From contig CM053148.1 in assembly GCA_028571685.1 (NCBI GenBank), forward strand, positions 91,968,001 through 92,032,000: DNA of 64,000 nucleotides, written 5' to 3'. Position 1 is the first letter of the stretch; each line of letters opens with the position of its first letter. Shown one piece after another: positions 32,191 through 42,749 of the stretch. The DNA is from Heterohyrax brucei (taxonomy: Eukaryota; Chordata; Mammalia; Hyracoidea; Procaviidae). Both the position numbers and the translations under genes were made by a program. The notes under the pieces are model-generated. The model had not been told where the DNA came from. It saw only the letters and a list, made by a program, of their open reading frames with translations, and did no database searches.

Positions 32191-33029
32191 AATCTTTGTT
32201 AATGAAAGACGCTTTTCTATAAATTTCTTTTTTTTCATTGACTTTTTCTTTAACCATCAATTCAATGTGAAAGCATCACACTGTCCTGTGTTAACTCTAA
32301 AAGTTATCAAATATTCACAGTATTTATTTCTTAAATATTTGATAGAATTTTAAAGTTATGCTACTTATGTAAGAGCTTTGGGGGGATAAGTTTTTAATAA
32401 ATGTATACAATTTCTTTAATATATGTAAGGTTATTTTTTGTTAGTTTCATTTGGAAAATACCCAAACTGAAAAACAGAGAAGAGGGGGAAAAAAAAAGAG
32501 TATACAATGTATCCTATTAGATAGATAAGTTCTAGCATATGTGTAGTTATTTATCTGGAATTGAAATGACTGTTTTCTCTGAAGGAGATGGAAAAGAAAT
32601 AATAGGAGGTAAAATCCATATGTCATGAAATAAATGTATAATTTACAACAGTGATGACACTTCAGTAGAGTAGGAAAGAATGACCATTTTTAACAAACCT
32701 GCTGAATCAGTTGGCTATCTATATGGGAAAGACTATAAGATGACTTAAACCTTATTTATATAAAAGTATAGATGAGAGTTAGCTATGATTCAGAACTTGT
32801 AGACCTTGGCCATTAAACATGAACTCAGAAACGTTCACATGCTCACCACTAAAGACTCTCATCATTTTAACACCACGCTGTTAATCCATACACTTTTTAC
32901 TCCTCTAAATTTCCATTGAGGGGTCTCATTTTGTGCCCAACATTCAAAAACATCTTGCTCAGCATTCTTGATGTTTGACCAAGTAAGCAAGTGTCTTTGG
33001 CATCTTTATAGATAATTCATCACTTCCTA
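32191..33029. other. AT-rich unidentified DNA
   Basis: No gene or nameable repeat seen. Confidence 0.45.
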
Positions 33030-33975
33030 TATCAGAAGATATCCAAATATCCAATAAAGGTACTAAAATAGGCTCAGCATCATTAGTCATTAGTGAAGTA
33101 TAAATCAATATAATGGTGAGATGCCATTTTTCACCCACTAGGATTACTACAGGGAGAAAAGGTGTGCAACTAGTATTATTGCATGGAATGTGATAAACTT
33201 GGAATTCTCACACATTGCTGGCTTCAACGGAAAATGATGCAGCCAATTTAGAAACAGTTTTATATACTAAAACAATTCTACTCCTAGGTATATAACCAAG
33301 GGAATGAAAAACATATTTACATAGACTTGAATACGAATACTTTTAACAGAGTTGTTAATAATGTCCCCAAAGTGAAAACAACACAAATGTTTATAAACTA
33401 ACAAACAGGTTAGCAAAATGTGTTCTACCCACAAAAAGGAATATTAATCAGCCATACCAGGGAATGAAGTGCTGATATACGTGATGACATGAATAAACTC
33501 AAAATAAGTGAAAGAAACCAGACTAAAGGGGCATGTATTGTATGATCACATTTATATAGATAGAAAAGGCATAGCTATAGAAGCAGAGGAAACACTGGTA
33601 GTGTAGTGGTTAAGTCCTACATCTGTTAACCACAAGGTTAGCAGTTCAAATCCACCAGACACTCCTTGGAAACTCTATGGGCAGTTCTATTCTCACCTAT
33701 GGGGTCACTTTAAATCCCACTCAACTCAGAGGCAGTGGCAATGAGAGTAGTGGCTCAGAAGGATAGATTAGTGGTTGCTTGTGGATGACAGTGATGAGAT
33801 TGTGACGTGACTATTAATAGGTACAGAATTTTTTTTATGGGTAATAAAAATGCTATTCAGTTAGGTAGGGCTTGTGGTTGTAATAGCCTTAAAATCACTG
33901 AACTGTATGCTTTATAAGAGTGTGTTCTGTGGTATATGAATTGCATCTCAATTAAAAAAAATAAATAAATGGGTA
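33030..33975 (+). mobile_element. Old L1 3' end (ORF2 end and 3' UTR)
   Basis: Collinear with the 3' end of ancient L1M elements: GGTGAGATGCCATTTTTCAC near 33116, AAAAGGAATATTAATCAGCC near 33435, and after the SINE ATTAGTGGTTGCTTGTGGAT, then CACTGAACTGTATGCTTTAT. The end is a poly(A)-like run ATTAAAAAAAATAAATAAAT near 33951-33970. An AfroSINE splits it at 33587-33745. Confidence 0.75.
33587..33745 (+). repeat. AfroSINE, short form, nested in old L1
   Basis: GGAAACACTGGTAGTGTAGT head, AGCAGTTCAAATCCACCAG box B, and a diverged tail ending near AGAGGCAGTGGCAATG. Confidence 0.92.
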
Positions 33976-35250
33976 GGAGAGATCAGTGTTGGCCAGATTT
34001 TATTAAGTGGGAAGAAAGTAACTCACATTAAACCACGCATAGGGAGTTTGAGGGTGGACAAAATGTACTTTGTGGTGCCAGGGTGGTAGCCAACAGGCTC
34101 TCTGCAGTTGCCAAAATGTGTAGACTTGTACATCACAAATAGAGAACTTTAACGTACACAACAAACAAAAAAACAATCAAGAGAACAAGAATCACAGGAT
34201 GGGATGTTACCTGTGACATACGACTCCAACTGTATTACAAACATTCAACATAACCACACCGAACGGGGTCAGAGGGATAAAAGAAAACAAACAACAATAA
34301 CAACAAAAAACAGTGACTAAAATAAGCATGTGAAAATTACTGAGAAACGTAATACTACAGACCAAAGGAATTATACACAATCATTGAACTCAAGTTGGCT
34401 TCTCAGAGGCCAGCCAAACCAGCCAAGTACCGTAGAGTCTGGTGTATGGTTTAAATATTCTAAGGCAACTTTCCAGGTACACTGGGGTTGAAAAATCAGG
34501 TCAAGTTTTGACGGATGATAGAAGCCAAGTTTGTCACAGATGAAAGAGAGGTCGTGAACAATCAAGAAGAGAATGCTAGCATAAATCTCTAAATTAGAAT
34601 TGGAGCACCATTATGAAATTATATTTGGCTTAAAATAAATACATATAGGCAGATATAGAAAAGTTCTTCAATAACATGTGTAAATATGTCAGCCTGTAGA
34701 AAAAGACTTTAGGTTAATGACGACATGGCAACGATAAACACAACCTGTGCTCACACTTGACTCTAAAGGCTATTCTTTAATTAATAAAGATGGAATTTAC
34801 GTGAGAAATAGCTGATCATAAGACTGGAACAAGCAAATATACAATGAGTTCAGAGTATCTTTTAGTGCTATAAATAAGCAAGTGCTCAAAATGAAAGTAG
34901 ATTGGGAACACAAGATACAATCTGAAATAACTCCCAATGGCCCAACCTGGAAAACCTTGAGAAATATATAAAGACCTATTATTGGATCTAAACCCAAATA
35001 GAAAATAAATACACATAAGTTACATTGATATAAGTAAATGGTTATATAATGAGAAAGAAACAAATCTTTCATAGGGAAGATCTATAAATAATGTAAGAAG
35101 ACAGCCTTCCACCTTCCTGAGTCAGCCAAGTGCCATCAAGTCTAAATTTGATGACTTTCTTCCAAATTGCAAAGCATGGAAAAACACAGCCACTTTAAAA
35201 TGGAGAAAGCTGCCAAATACTTCCCTAATCCAGTAATCAGAGTTAACGGA
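33976..35250. other. Unidentified DNA
   Basis: No gene recognised. A fragment AGCCAAGTGCCATCAAGT at about 35124-35141 resembles the end of the SINE variant seen at 50877. Confidence 0.45.
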
Positions 35251-35514
35251 TGTTACGCATTGAATTAAGTCCCCCCAAAAGTGTGTGTGGCCATTTGGCT
35301 TGACCGTGGTTCCTGTAAAATAGCCCTTCATTTTGTAATTTTCCTATGCTGTAAATCCTAATCTGCCTGCGGTTAATAAATAGGATTATGTTAAAAGAAG
35401 ATTAGGGTGCAACTACAACATCCGGACTGGGGCAGTTTCCCTGGAATTGGGTTTGCACCACCTTTTGTCCTAAGAGATAAAAGAAAAGGGAAGTAAGCAG
35501 TTAGAGACGTTATA
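35251..35514 (+). mobile_element. MaLR-like LTR, 5' half only
   Basis: It starts TGTTACGCATTGAATTAAGT followed by CCCCCC and matches the first 260 bp or so of the LTRs at 4857 and 28124, including GTTAATAAATAGGATTATGT and TAAAAGAAAAGGGAAG. It stops at the TA where a mariner begins (35515), and the 3' half does not resume on the far side. Confidence 0.75.
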
Positions 35515-36054
35515 GGAGGTCTGACAATTAAGTCTGCATATTTAATTGTCCCAAATGCCACATACACCTCTGCTGACTATCGCTACTGTCACATTCCAAG
35601 TACTCCCCTTAGGAAGTTATGCACCAAGGGTCAGCACCTAGCCCGCCCTTCAGAGCAATTTCAGAACTCATTCTGGAATGACTGCTGCTCATGGTGGCCA
35701 GGTAGGAAGTTTGCAAACTTAATTGTATAGTTGTCTGTGAGTGAGCGTTTAGCCCGTAGACAAATAACTATTATTGGAACACCCTCCCTATGCACCTAAT
35801 CTGGCCCCCAGTGACTTTTTTCATTACCTGAAGATAAAGAACACATTGAAAGGAAGACATTTTGCTGACACTCAGGACATCAGGGGTAATAGGACAACAG
35901 CTCTGATGGCCATTCCAGAAAAAGAATTCCAAAATATTTCCCAGGGGTAGACTAGGGGCTGTGGGAGTCCTTTGAGAGTGATCAAAGTGATATTCAGCAG
36001 CGAGATATGTAGCACACAAAGCAATTAAGTGCATGAATTTAATGGCCAGACCTG
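35515..36054 (+). mobile_element. Foldback mariner relic with long inverted arms
   Basis: It lies between TA dinucleotides (35513-35514 and 35055 bases further right at 36055-36056 in window numbering), the mariner target. The left end GAGGTCTGACAATTAAG and the right end (reverse) CAGGTCTGGCCATTAA are matching termini. The arms extend inward about 160-175 bp as inverted repeats: TCTGGAATGACTGC near 35673-35690 pairs with the reverse of GATGGCCATTCCAGAAAAAG near 35905-35925. The right arm encodes the C-terminal end of a mariner transposase (ALMAIPEKEFQN). The central ~190 bp encodes the preceding part with the third catalytic aspartate of the D,D34D triad (LAPSDFF). The left arm is therefore an inverted copy of the gene's 3' end, and the N-terminal two thirds of the gene are gone. 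Confidence 0.75.
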
Positions 36055-36119
36055 TATGCATGTGATAGAAAAGACAAGAGACATACATGCCCAAATTTAT
36101 TTTTTCCTAAGCTTTCCGT

Positions 36120-36242
36120 TTGAGTTGTTGGTCAGCAGTTCAAATCCACTAGGCGCTCCTTGAATACTCTGGGGGTCAGTTCTACCCTGGCCCCTCGGGT
36201 TGCCATGAGTCAGATCCGACTTGATGGCACTTGCCTGGCTTA
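36120..36242 (+). repeat. AfroSINE, 5'-truncated, late variant
   Basis: It begins inside the tRNA part (GTTGTTGGTCAGCAGTTCAA) and ends with the variant tail CAGATCCGACTTGATGGCAC, then TTGCCTGGCTT. This is the tail type also seen at 7887 and 38568. Confidence 0.85.
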
Positions 36243-36602
36243 CATAAATGGGACACTTTATTCATATCCTAACTATAAAAGACCCCAGCGTATATGGGCA
36301 TCATTTGGTTATAAAACTTATGTTCATTTTCCACGGCGGCTTTTGTAACTCAAATACATGACGTCACATTTTGAGGAGACACTGCATGTACGGCAGTTTG
36401 AGAATGAAAACAGTAGCATGTAGCATGCAGTGAAGTCTGGGATTTGGGTGAAAATGAAAGCACTTTTAAAGATGGTAGATGACATTCCAGTAGAAAGTAA
36501 TACCGTTTACAACAATAAAACAAGGAACAGAAATGGAATAGCTAAATGATTAAGAGTGGTAGTTAGACTGGTGTGATAAGAAAAGCATAACAGATTGAGT
36601 TG
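36243..36602. other. Unidentified DNA
   Basis: No gene or nameable repeat seen. Confidence 0.45.
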
Positions 36603-36878
36603 GAAACTGGTGATTCATTGGTAGAATTCCTGCCTTCTCTGCAACAGACTCAGGTTTGATTTCCAGCCAGTGCACCGTAGAGCACCCACTCTCCGTCAGT
36701 GGAGGCTGGCACGCCACTGTGGTGTTAATTGGTGTAACTCTCAGACTAATCTTAGAAAAAGAGATTGGTGATAACTTTTGAAAAACTAGCCAGTGAAAAC
36801 CCTATGAATTACAATTGTTAGATCCTGTTATGCATGGGACCCCCCATGAGCCACAGCAAATAGAGGGCAGCTACAACA
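36603..36878 (+). repeat. tRNA-Gly-derived SINE with RTE-like tail
   Basis: The head closely follows tRNA-Gly: TGGTGATTCATTGGTAGAAT, TCCTGCC, then box B GGTTTGATTTCC. A SINE body follows (CTCCGTCAGTGGAGGCTGGC, then CCAGTGAAAACCCTATGAAT). It ends near GCAAATAGAGGGCAGCTACA. The same body is at 1-150. Confidence 0.85.
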
Positions 36879-37030
36879 AGACACGAAACTGAGCACTGTT
36901 TTACCTTGCTTCTGCCTGTATCCACAAGAAAATGATAGCAATATAGCAGTAATATTGAAAACAGAAACATTAGTTACCAGAATCAACTGTAAAGAGCAAA
37001 AGAAACAAACATTTTTTCAAACTGCATAAA

Positions 37031-37202
37031 GCATGCAACCCCTGGTAGCATAATAGGTAAGTGCTATGTCTGCTAGCCAAAAAGTCAGCAGCTGAAATCC
37101 ACCAAGTACTCCTGGAAAACTCTATGGATCAGTTGTACTCTGTCCTGTAGGGTCGTTATGAGCTGGAATTGACTGGACAGCAGTGGGTCTTGGTTTTGGT
37201 TG
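37031..37202 (+). repeat. AfroSINE, short form
   Basis: ACCCCTGGTAGCATAATAGG head, GAAATCCACCAAGTACTCC, TCGTTATGAGCTGGAATTGA tail. Confidence 0.92.
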
Positions 37203-37973
37203 GATATAGCAAATTGAGTTGCCATGCAAATTGAGTTACAGCTACCTTAATCAAGCAGGAAGAGATGACTGCTATCCTCAGACGTGGATAATTGGGGCAG
37301 GCCAATAAAATCAACCAAGATTTTTCCACATAGCCCCATAAAATATCCGGTATTCTGAATGTAAAAATGCTGATTGGCTATGAGTACAGCAAAAAAAAAA
37401 AAAAAGTGTACAAGTCTATGAAGTAAGTGATTTGATAATTAGTATTCTCTCACTGCTTACCTAAGATAGCGCTAGCCAAAGACTAGATTTAATCACACTG
37501 GAGATTTAACCCAAAGGAGTGTGAACTCTTGCACATGAAAAATTTATTGAAGATGTGGATATTGAACTGAGACAATGTAATTGTAAGAATATTTGTATAG
37601 CCCTCTGACATCATTAGCTCTCTGTCCCTGCTAGTACAATTAAAAAAAAAAAAAGCTGCCATCAAATTGATTCTGACTCATAGTAGTTCTAGATAATAGA
37701 ATACCCATAAACTATAGAAGGAAAATTTTAAAATGATATAATAGAGTAAGTACTTAGAGTGAGGATTCTCATAACATCTATTACTGAAACAACACAATCA
37801 GTGTTCAACACATACTGGAAGAAATTAAGAGTCTCCATAAAGAAGAAATTCCATGTTAAGAAGTAGGAATTTTGATGAAGACACATTTATTATCCGAAGC
37901 TATGTTTTTGAGCATCTTCTCTTTTCTCTAGACTCTGGTCAAGAGTGGCTTCTTCATGGTTAGTCTCTCTCTA
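37203..37973. other. Unidentified DNA with a poly(A) and a SINE stub
   Basis: A 15-base A-run lies at 37391-37405. A stub of a reverse AfroSINE 3' end (GCTGCCATCAAATTGATTCT) follows an A-run at 37641-37690. No gene seen. Confidence 0.5.
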
Positions 37974-38140
37974 GCTGATTTTGACTCATTTTAGAGGAAA
38001 GAATTGCTCTGTAGAGACTTCTTGGCTTCAAACTTAGCAGAAGCAAAGCACTGGGCCTTTTTGCTGTGGTCCTGCTGAGTGGATTCAAATGGCCCTTCTA
38101 CAGGTTTGCAATTCAGAGTAATGCATTGGTGCTCCCTAGG
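37974..38140 (-). repeat. AfroSINE, long form, diverged
   Basis: GCTGATTTTGACTCATTTTA (3' end), the middle segment AAGCAAAGCACTGGGCCTTT, then GGATTCAAATGGCCCTTCTA. Old copy. Confidence 0.6.
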
Positions 38141-38190
38141 AATTCTGCTTTATTAAAACAAGAGCAAATAATTTAGGAACTTAATTACAT

Positions 38191-38357
38191 CTGGAGACTC
38201 TGCTGGCCTAGTGGGTTAAGTGCTATGTCTGCTGACCAAAAGGGCGGCAGTTCAGATCCAGCAGGTGCTTCTTGGAACTCTATGAGGCAGTTCCACCCTG
38301 GCCTGTAAGGTCTCACTCTGAGTGGAACTGGACTTGATAGCAGTAGGTTTTTTAATT
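38191..38357 (+). repeat. AfroSINE, short form
   Basis: CTGGCCTAGTGGGTTAAGTG head, GATCCAGCAGGTGCTTCTTG. An imperfect duplication AATTACATCTG / AATTGTATCTG lies at 38183-38193 and 38354-38364. Confidence 0.9.
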
Positions 38358-38567
38358 GTATCTGCAAATTTTTTACCTTTGACATATAATGTCACTGAAA
38401 CAAAATTTAAAAATATATCTTATCCGGATTCAAGAACAGGGATTTCTATGTGTGTAGATTTCAGAGCAATAACCTTTGAGAACATCTTAGAATTCTGCCT
38501 ACCAGTGAGATAGCATATAATAAATTTGATAATTCCTGAAAAAAATGCCAAAACTTTAAAATATTCA

Positions 38568-38602
38568 GTCGGATCCGACTCGACGGCACTTGGCACTTGG
38601 CT
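38568..38602 (+). repeat. Ultra-short SINE 3' end with palindrome
   Basis: GTCGGATCCGACTCGACGGC, then ACTTGGCACTTGGCT. It is the same 3'-end piece as 7887-7918, starting at the same base. No poly(A) or target duplication is seen. Confidence 0.65.
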
Positions 38603-38850
38603 ATGTATGAAAAAATAATTGATTATATAACAGAATACTTGACAGTTCTAATAAGCCAAATTGTGAGATTTTGAGCAGTACATTAAATATTCTATTTTGA
38701 TTTTACTAATTATCTTAATTTAATGGCATTAGTCCATTACAATTTTATGACAGATTAAGAAAATGGTGTAACACTCAGAGAGACAAAGATTACAATAATA
38801 ATTATGAAGCCAATTTTATTTTTTATTTATTTTTTTAAACTTTTTTTTAT

Positions 38851-38927
38851 GTTTAACTTTTTGAGGTAGGACAAACTGTTTTCCAAGATGGCTGCATTAT
38901 TTTACATTCTCACCACTACTACTATAC
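38851..38927 (-). mobile_element. Transduced segment (old L1 ORF2 piece)
   Basis: Lying between the two A-rich tails of the L1, this reads on the minus strand as ancient L1 ORF2 3' sequence (AATGCAGCCATCTTGGAAAA, then CAGTTTGTCC and CTCAAAAAGTTAAACAT). It was presumably downstream of the source L1 and was copied by read-through. Confidence 0.65.
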
Positions 38928-39855
38928 CTTTTATTATTTTTATCTTTTTATCTTTTTTATTATTACTGAGTGAAAATGTACATTCCCATATAAATTTACA
39001 CACCCACCTATATGCAGCTTCCACTGCTCTCCTTGCCTGGTGACAGCACACTATTGCTCTCTGCTCCATACATGTCTCATCCTCCCAACAGTCTTCTTTC
39101 CCCTCCTCTCCACCCACTCTCCTTCCTCCAGCCAGAGGTCGGCAGGATGATATCCTATAGATGTACAGAACCATAAAGTGCATCCAATATATAGTCACTC
39201 AGCATCGCCAAGTCCAATCCATTTGTGTCTAAAGAGTGGAACTTCATTATGATTTACTGGCAAGGGCAGCTTCAGGGCCGGAGGCCGTGCTCCCAGTGGA
39301 ACCTCGAAACTGCTGGACCATCAATGGAGGTTTTTTAGTGGAGATCTCAGGGTGCACCCCTTTTTATTCTTGTTTTGCCAGTGAGACTCCTCTCTGTGAG
39401 CTCCATCGCAGCTATCACTAATGGTGGCTGGGCACCATCTGGTTCTTCCGGTCCCAAGTGATGTAGGCACCCACTCACGTGGGTCTCTCTATCTTCTGGG
39501 ATGTCTTTACCCCATGTTATTTTGGTCCTCCGTGATCATCCGCTCCTGCTGAGTTGGGGCCATTTGCTGTGCCCTCAGATGGCAGCTTGGCAGCTTTTAA
39601 GACCCCAGACACCACTCATCAATGTGAGGTGCAGAGAGTCCTCTTAGCAAAATGCTAGTTGTGCCAATTGGCCCCGATTTCGTCTGACAGCATGGTCCCC
39701 TGCCCCCTGCCCCAGCTACTCTGTCCTTGCAATATTGGGTTAAGATGGAAGGAGTATTCAAGTTATGCTGAAGTCCACTTAATATTGTTTTTGTTTCTAA
39801 CATGTGCTATCACTGCTTTCTCCCAACCAGATTGCTAGCAACTATCTAAACTAAA

Positions 39856-39890
39856 CCCACCCCCCCACCCTCCCTCCCTCCCCTCCCTTG
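39856..39890 (-). promoter_or_regulatory. G-rich tract of L1 3' UTR (G-quadruplex-type)
   Basis: C-rich on the plus strand (CCCACCCCCCCACCCTCCCT, then CCCTCCCCTCCC), so the L1 sense strand has at least four G-runs of three or more with short loops. The same tract recurs at 59824-59860 and, weaker, 20573-20616. Confidence 0.6.
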
Positions 39891-39939
39891 CAGCTATCAA
39901 AGAGTCTTTTCTTCTATACATAAGTCTGTTTTTGAGATC

Positions 39940-40570
39940 TTATCGTAAGGGTCTCACACAATATTTGTCCTTTTGTTGCTGACTACTTTCATTCAACATA
40001 ATGTCTTCCAGCTCAAACCAGGTTATGAGTTGTTTCCTGGAATCATCATTATTCTTTATCATTGTGTAGTGCTCCACTGAGTATACATACCATAGTTTAC
40101 CTATCCATTCCTCTGTTGTTGGACATCTGGGTTGATTCCATCTTTTTGCTATCATGGACTGTGCTGTGATAAACATTCTAGTGCATGTGTCCACTGGTGT
40201 GAAAGGCCTTGATTCTGTAGGATATATTCCAAGTAGTGGAATTACTGGGTCAAATGATAAATCTATATCCATTTTTTTAAGGAAGCGCCAGATTGCTTTC
40301 CAAAGAGGCTGGACCATTTTGCAACCCCACCAACAGTGTAGGAGAGTTCCACTTTCTCCACAGCCTCTCTAGCATTTGCTGTTTTGTGTTATTTGGATCA
40401 TGGCCAACCTTGTTGGGGTGAGATTGTATCTCATTGTAGTCTTGATTTGAATTTCTTTAATAACTAAAGATTGTGAACATGTCCGCATGTGTTTTTTGGC
40501 TATCTGGATGTCCTCTTTAGAGAAATGTCTGTCCATCTCCTTTGCCCATCGCTTAATTGGATGATTTATC
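39940..40570 (-). pseudogene. L1 ORF2 C-terminal remnant
   Basis: The last 210 or so codons in two frames (40369-40572 and 39940-40317): [20 protein letters not shown], then MVQPLWKAIWRFLKKM and ending YCVRPLR with the stop at 39940-39942. A frame break lies near 40320-40370. The 5' end was lost by truncation at insertion. Confidence 0.88.
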
Positions 40571-40585
40571 ATGAAGCCAATTTTA

Positions 40586-42557
40586 AACAGTAAGTAAGTG
40601 AACTGAACACCTGCTTGAACTGGTCAAAACCTAAACCATTAGGAAAATCTGATTAGTCTTAAAACAAATAGTTGCACTCTTCCAATAAATTTCTAAAGAA
40701 TGCATTTAGTATATAGCCATATGTTTACATTATCAAATAAATCATATTATGCATTTTCTCAAATGATTTTTATCATGGAAGACTTGAATAATCTTTGATT
40801 CTTAGGTTTCTAATATAAATCTTTTCTCAGTGATAAATTTGGAAAGAATGTGAAAAATGGATATATCTATGTTAGCAATGCCTTATGGCTTAATAAAGTT
40901 CTCACCACAAAAGTATTCATATGTAAACAAAATGTGAGCTAGACTTCTTAATATCAGAAAAAATATACAGAGACAGTTGAAGAAGATACCCTTAGATGCG
41001 GAGTTTTCTAAAGTAAAAGTCTAACTTCGTCTCTTTTTCGTTCAAGAAAACCTGTCTTCAAGAATTATCTCTTCTCATTAGAACAAATAGCTTCTATTTA
41101 ACTACTGGAAACCCTGGTGGTATAGTGTTTAAGTGCTGTGGTTGCTAACCAAAAGATTGCTATTAGAAACCACTTCTCTAATATCTGGCTTCTTTACACA
41201 TAATCCTGGATTCTGTCTTTAACTTTCCTCTGACACCACTAACTCTTCAACTGCCAAGATTACTATTTGTCATTTTGCATATGTTTTATCTTTTAAGGTA
41301 TCTACCTTGGACACATCCGGAAAGATTATTAGTCACTAGAAAAAAACACTTTGTTTAGTAAAGCAGAGGATCAGTCACAGTAAAGAAAAGTCTCACTCAG
41401 ATGGATTGACAATGAACTCTAATAAACCCCCAGTGATGAAGGTTATGTAGAACCAGGACACATTTTATTCTCCATGGTTAAGGTCACCATGAGTCAGAAC
41501 CAACTCAACAGCAAGTAGCAACATTGATCAGTGTTTAGTCTTTTCATTCCATTAAAAGTAGATGGAGCTAGATGAGACAAAGTTTTTGATGAACTGAAAA
41601 TAACAAATCCATTGAATACAAAAGTCACTTACAATCATATTCCTACTCAGTGACTTTATTATTCCCTAGGAATCCTATGGTGATTGCATGGGGAAGGCTA
41701 TGTGCTATCATTTTATCTGTATGTTTAGGAAATTTGTTCTGGGTTGTATCATCCATTCAGGTGAGTGTGTACTCTGTAACAAAACCACACAAATTTTCAT
41801 GATTTGAAATAAATATTTAAATGAGAAACAGATGAATAATAGATAAATCAAAAATCCACCTTTGTATTCATGCTTGTTTTCAATATATTTATCAAATGTG
41901 TCTTGGTTTATCTATTTTGCTTCATTTTGCACCTATTCTTGATTGATTTCTTCCATTAGCTTCCTCCCTTTTTAAGTGGCCCTTTTTTCCTTTTTCCTTT
42001 TCCCATTAACACCTTTATTATTAGTTATTATAAAGTAAAATATCAAAGCACTAGTAATTGACAGTATTATATTTGTCCAAAATGTGAAAAAAGTGATCTG
42101 TTCTCTTACTCTTCTTGCATATCACCAGAACCTTTTAAAGTTGGATCTATGTTTTCTATCACTGTTGACACTGTCCTTATTTTTTTTTAAAGTGTCTTCA
42201 TGCAGTTGTAATCAACTTCAACCTGTCTTCTAATTCTTGTTTTCTCCTCAACACATTCTGTCAGAGTTTTCTTTATTCTTCAAAGAGAATGACTGACCTG
42301 TGAGAAACTAGTTATGTTCCATAAATCTGAGAGTAGGGAAGGGTTCACGCTGAGATAGCTGAGCCCAGATCAGCAACTGGAGCTGTTCCTGTAAATAACT
42401 GCAAATTCAACAACAACTTGAGATCTAATGTTATTCTAGATTTTATTAAGAGTTAAAAGAGCAACTTTAAAACAGAAAACAAAACATAATTATTTATCAA
42501 AAACAGCTCATGACATCGTAGAATAGGCATTGTCATTCAAGTTCTTCATGACTAGTA
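40586..42557. other. Mostly unique AT-rich DNA with two SINE pieces
   Basis: The head half of a plus-strand AfroSINE is at 41105-41165 (GGAAACCCTGGTGGTATAGT). A tail half is at 41470-41522 (CACCATGAGTCAGAACCAAC). They could be one SINE split by about 300 bp. No gene seen. Confidence 0.5.
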
Positions 42558-42737
42558 CCAAAAAAAACAAAAGCAGTAACAAACTCACTGCCATCGAATT
42601 AATTCCAACTTCTATCAACACTGCAGAGACAGAGTAGAACCACCCCTTCGAGTTTTCAAGGAATACCATGTGGGCTTCAACTGCTGCCTTCTTGGTTGGA
42701 TACTGTAGCACTTAACCACTACAGCACCAGGGTTTCC
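42558..42737 (-). repeat. AfroSINE with target duplication
   Basis: Full reverse short-form copy with A-run at 42559-42567. The flanking duplication is TCATGACTAGTA / TCATGACTGGTA (42546-42557 and 42738-42749, one mismatch). Confidence 0.93.
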
Positions 42738-42749
42738 TCATGACTGGTA

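Larger units (their letters stand above)
38819..40570 (-). mobile_element. 5'-truncated L1 with target duplication and probable 3' transduction
   Basis: The L1 body runs on the minus strand from 40570 to about 38965 and matches the 3' end of the L1 at 58895-64000. A perfect 15-bp duplication ATGAAGCCAATTTTA flanks it (38804-38818 and 40571-40585). In L1 orientation the nick site is TTT/AAAA, as expected for L1 endonuclease. Beyond the L1's own A-rich tail (38928-38964) lie about 77 bp of unrelated sequence and a second A-rich tail at 38819-38850, all inside the duplication. The 3' UTR runs to 39939; the rest is ORF2 C-terminus. Confidence 0.92.

Noticed and set aside
35771..36094. 107-codon minus-strand open frame.
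   Set aside because: It is antisense to the transposase remnant of the foldback mariner; the true coding sense is the plus strand.
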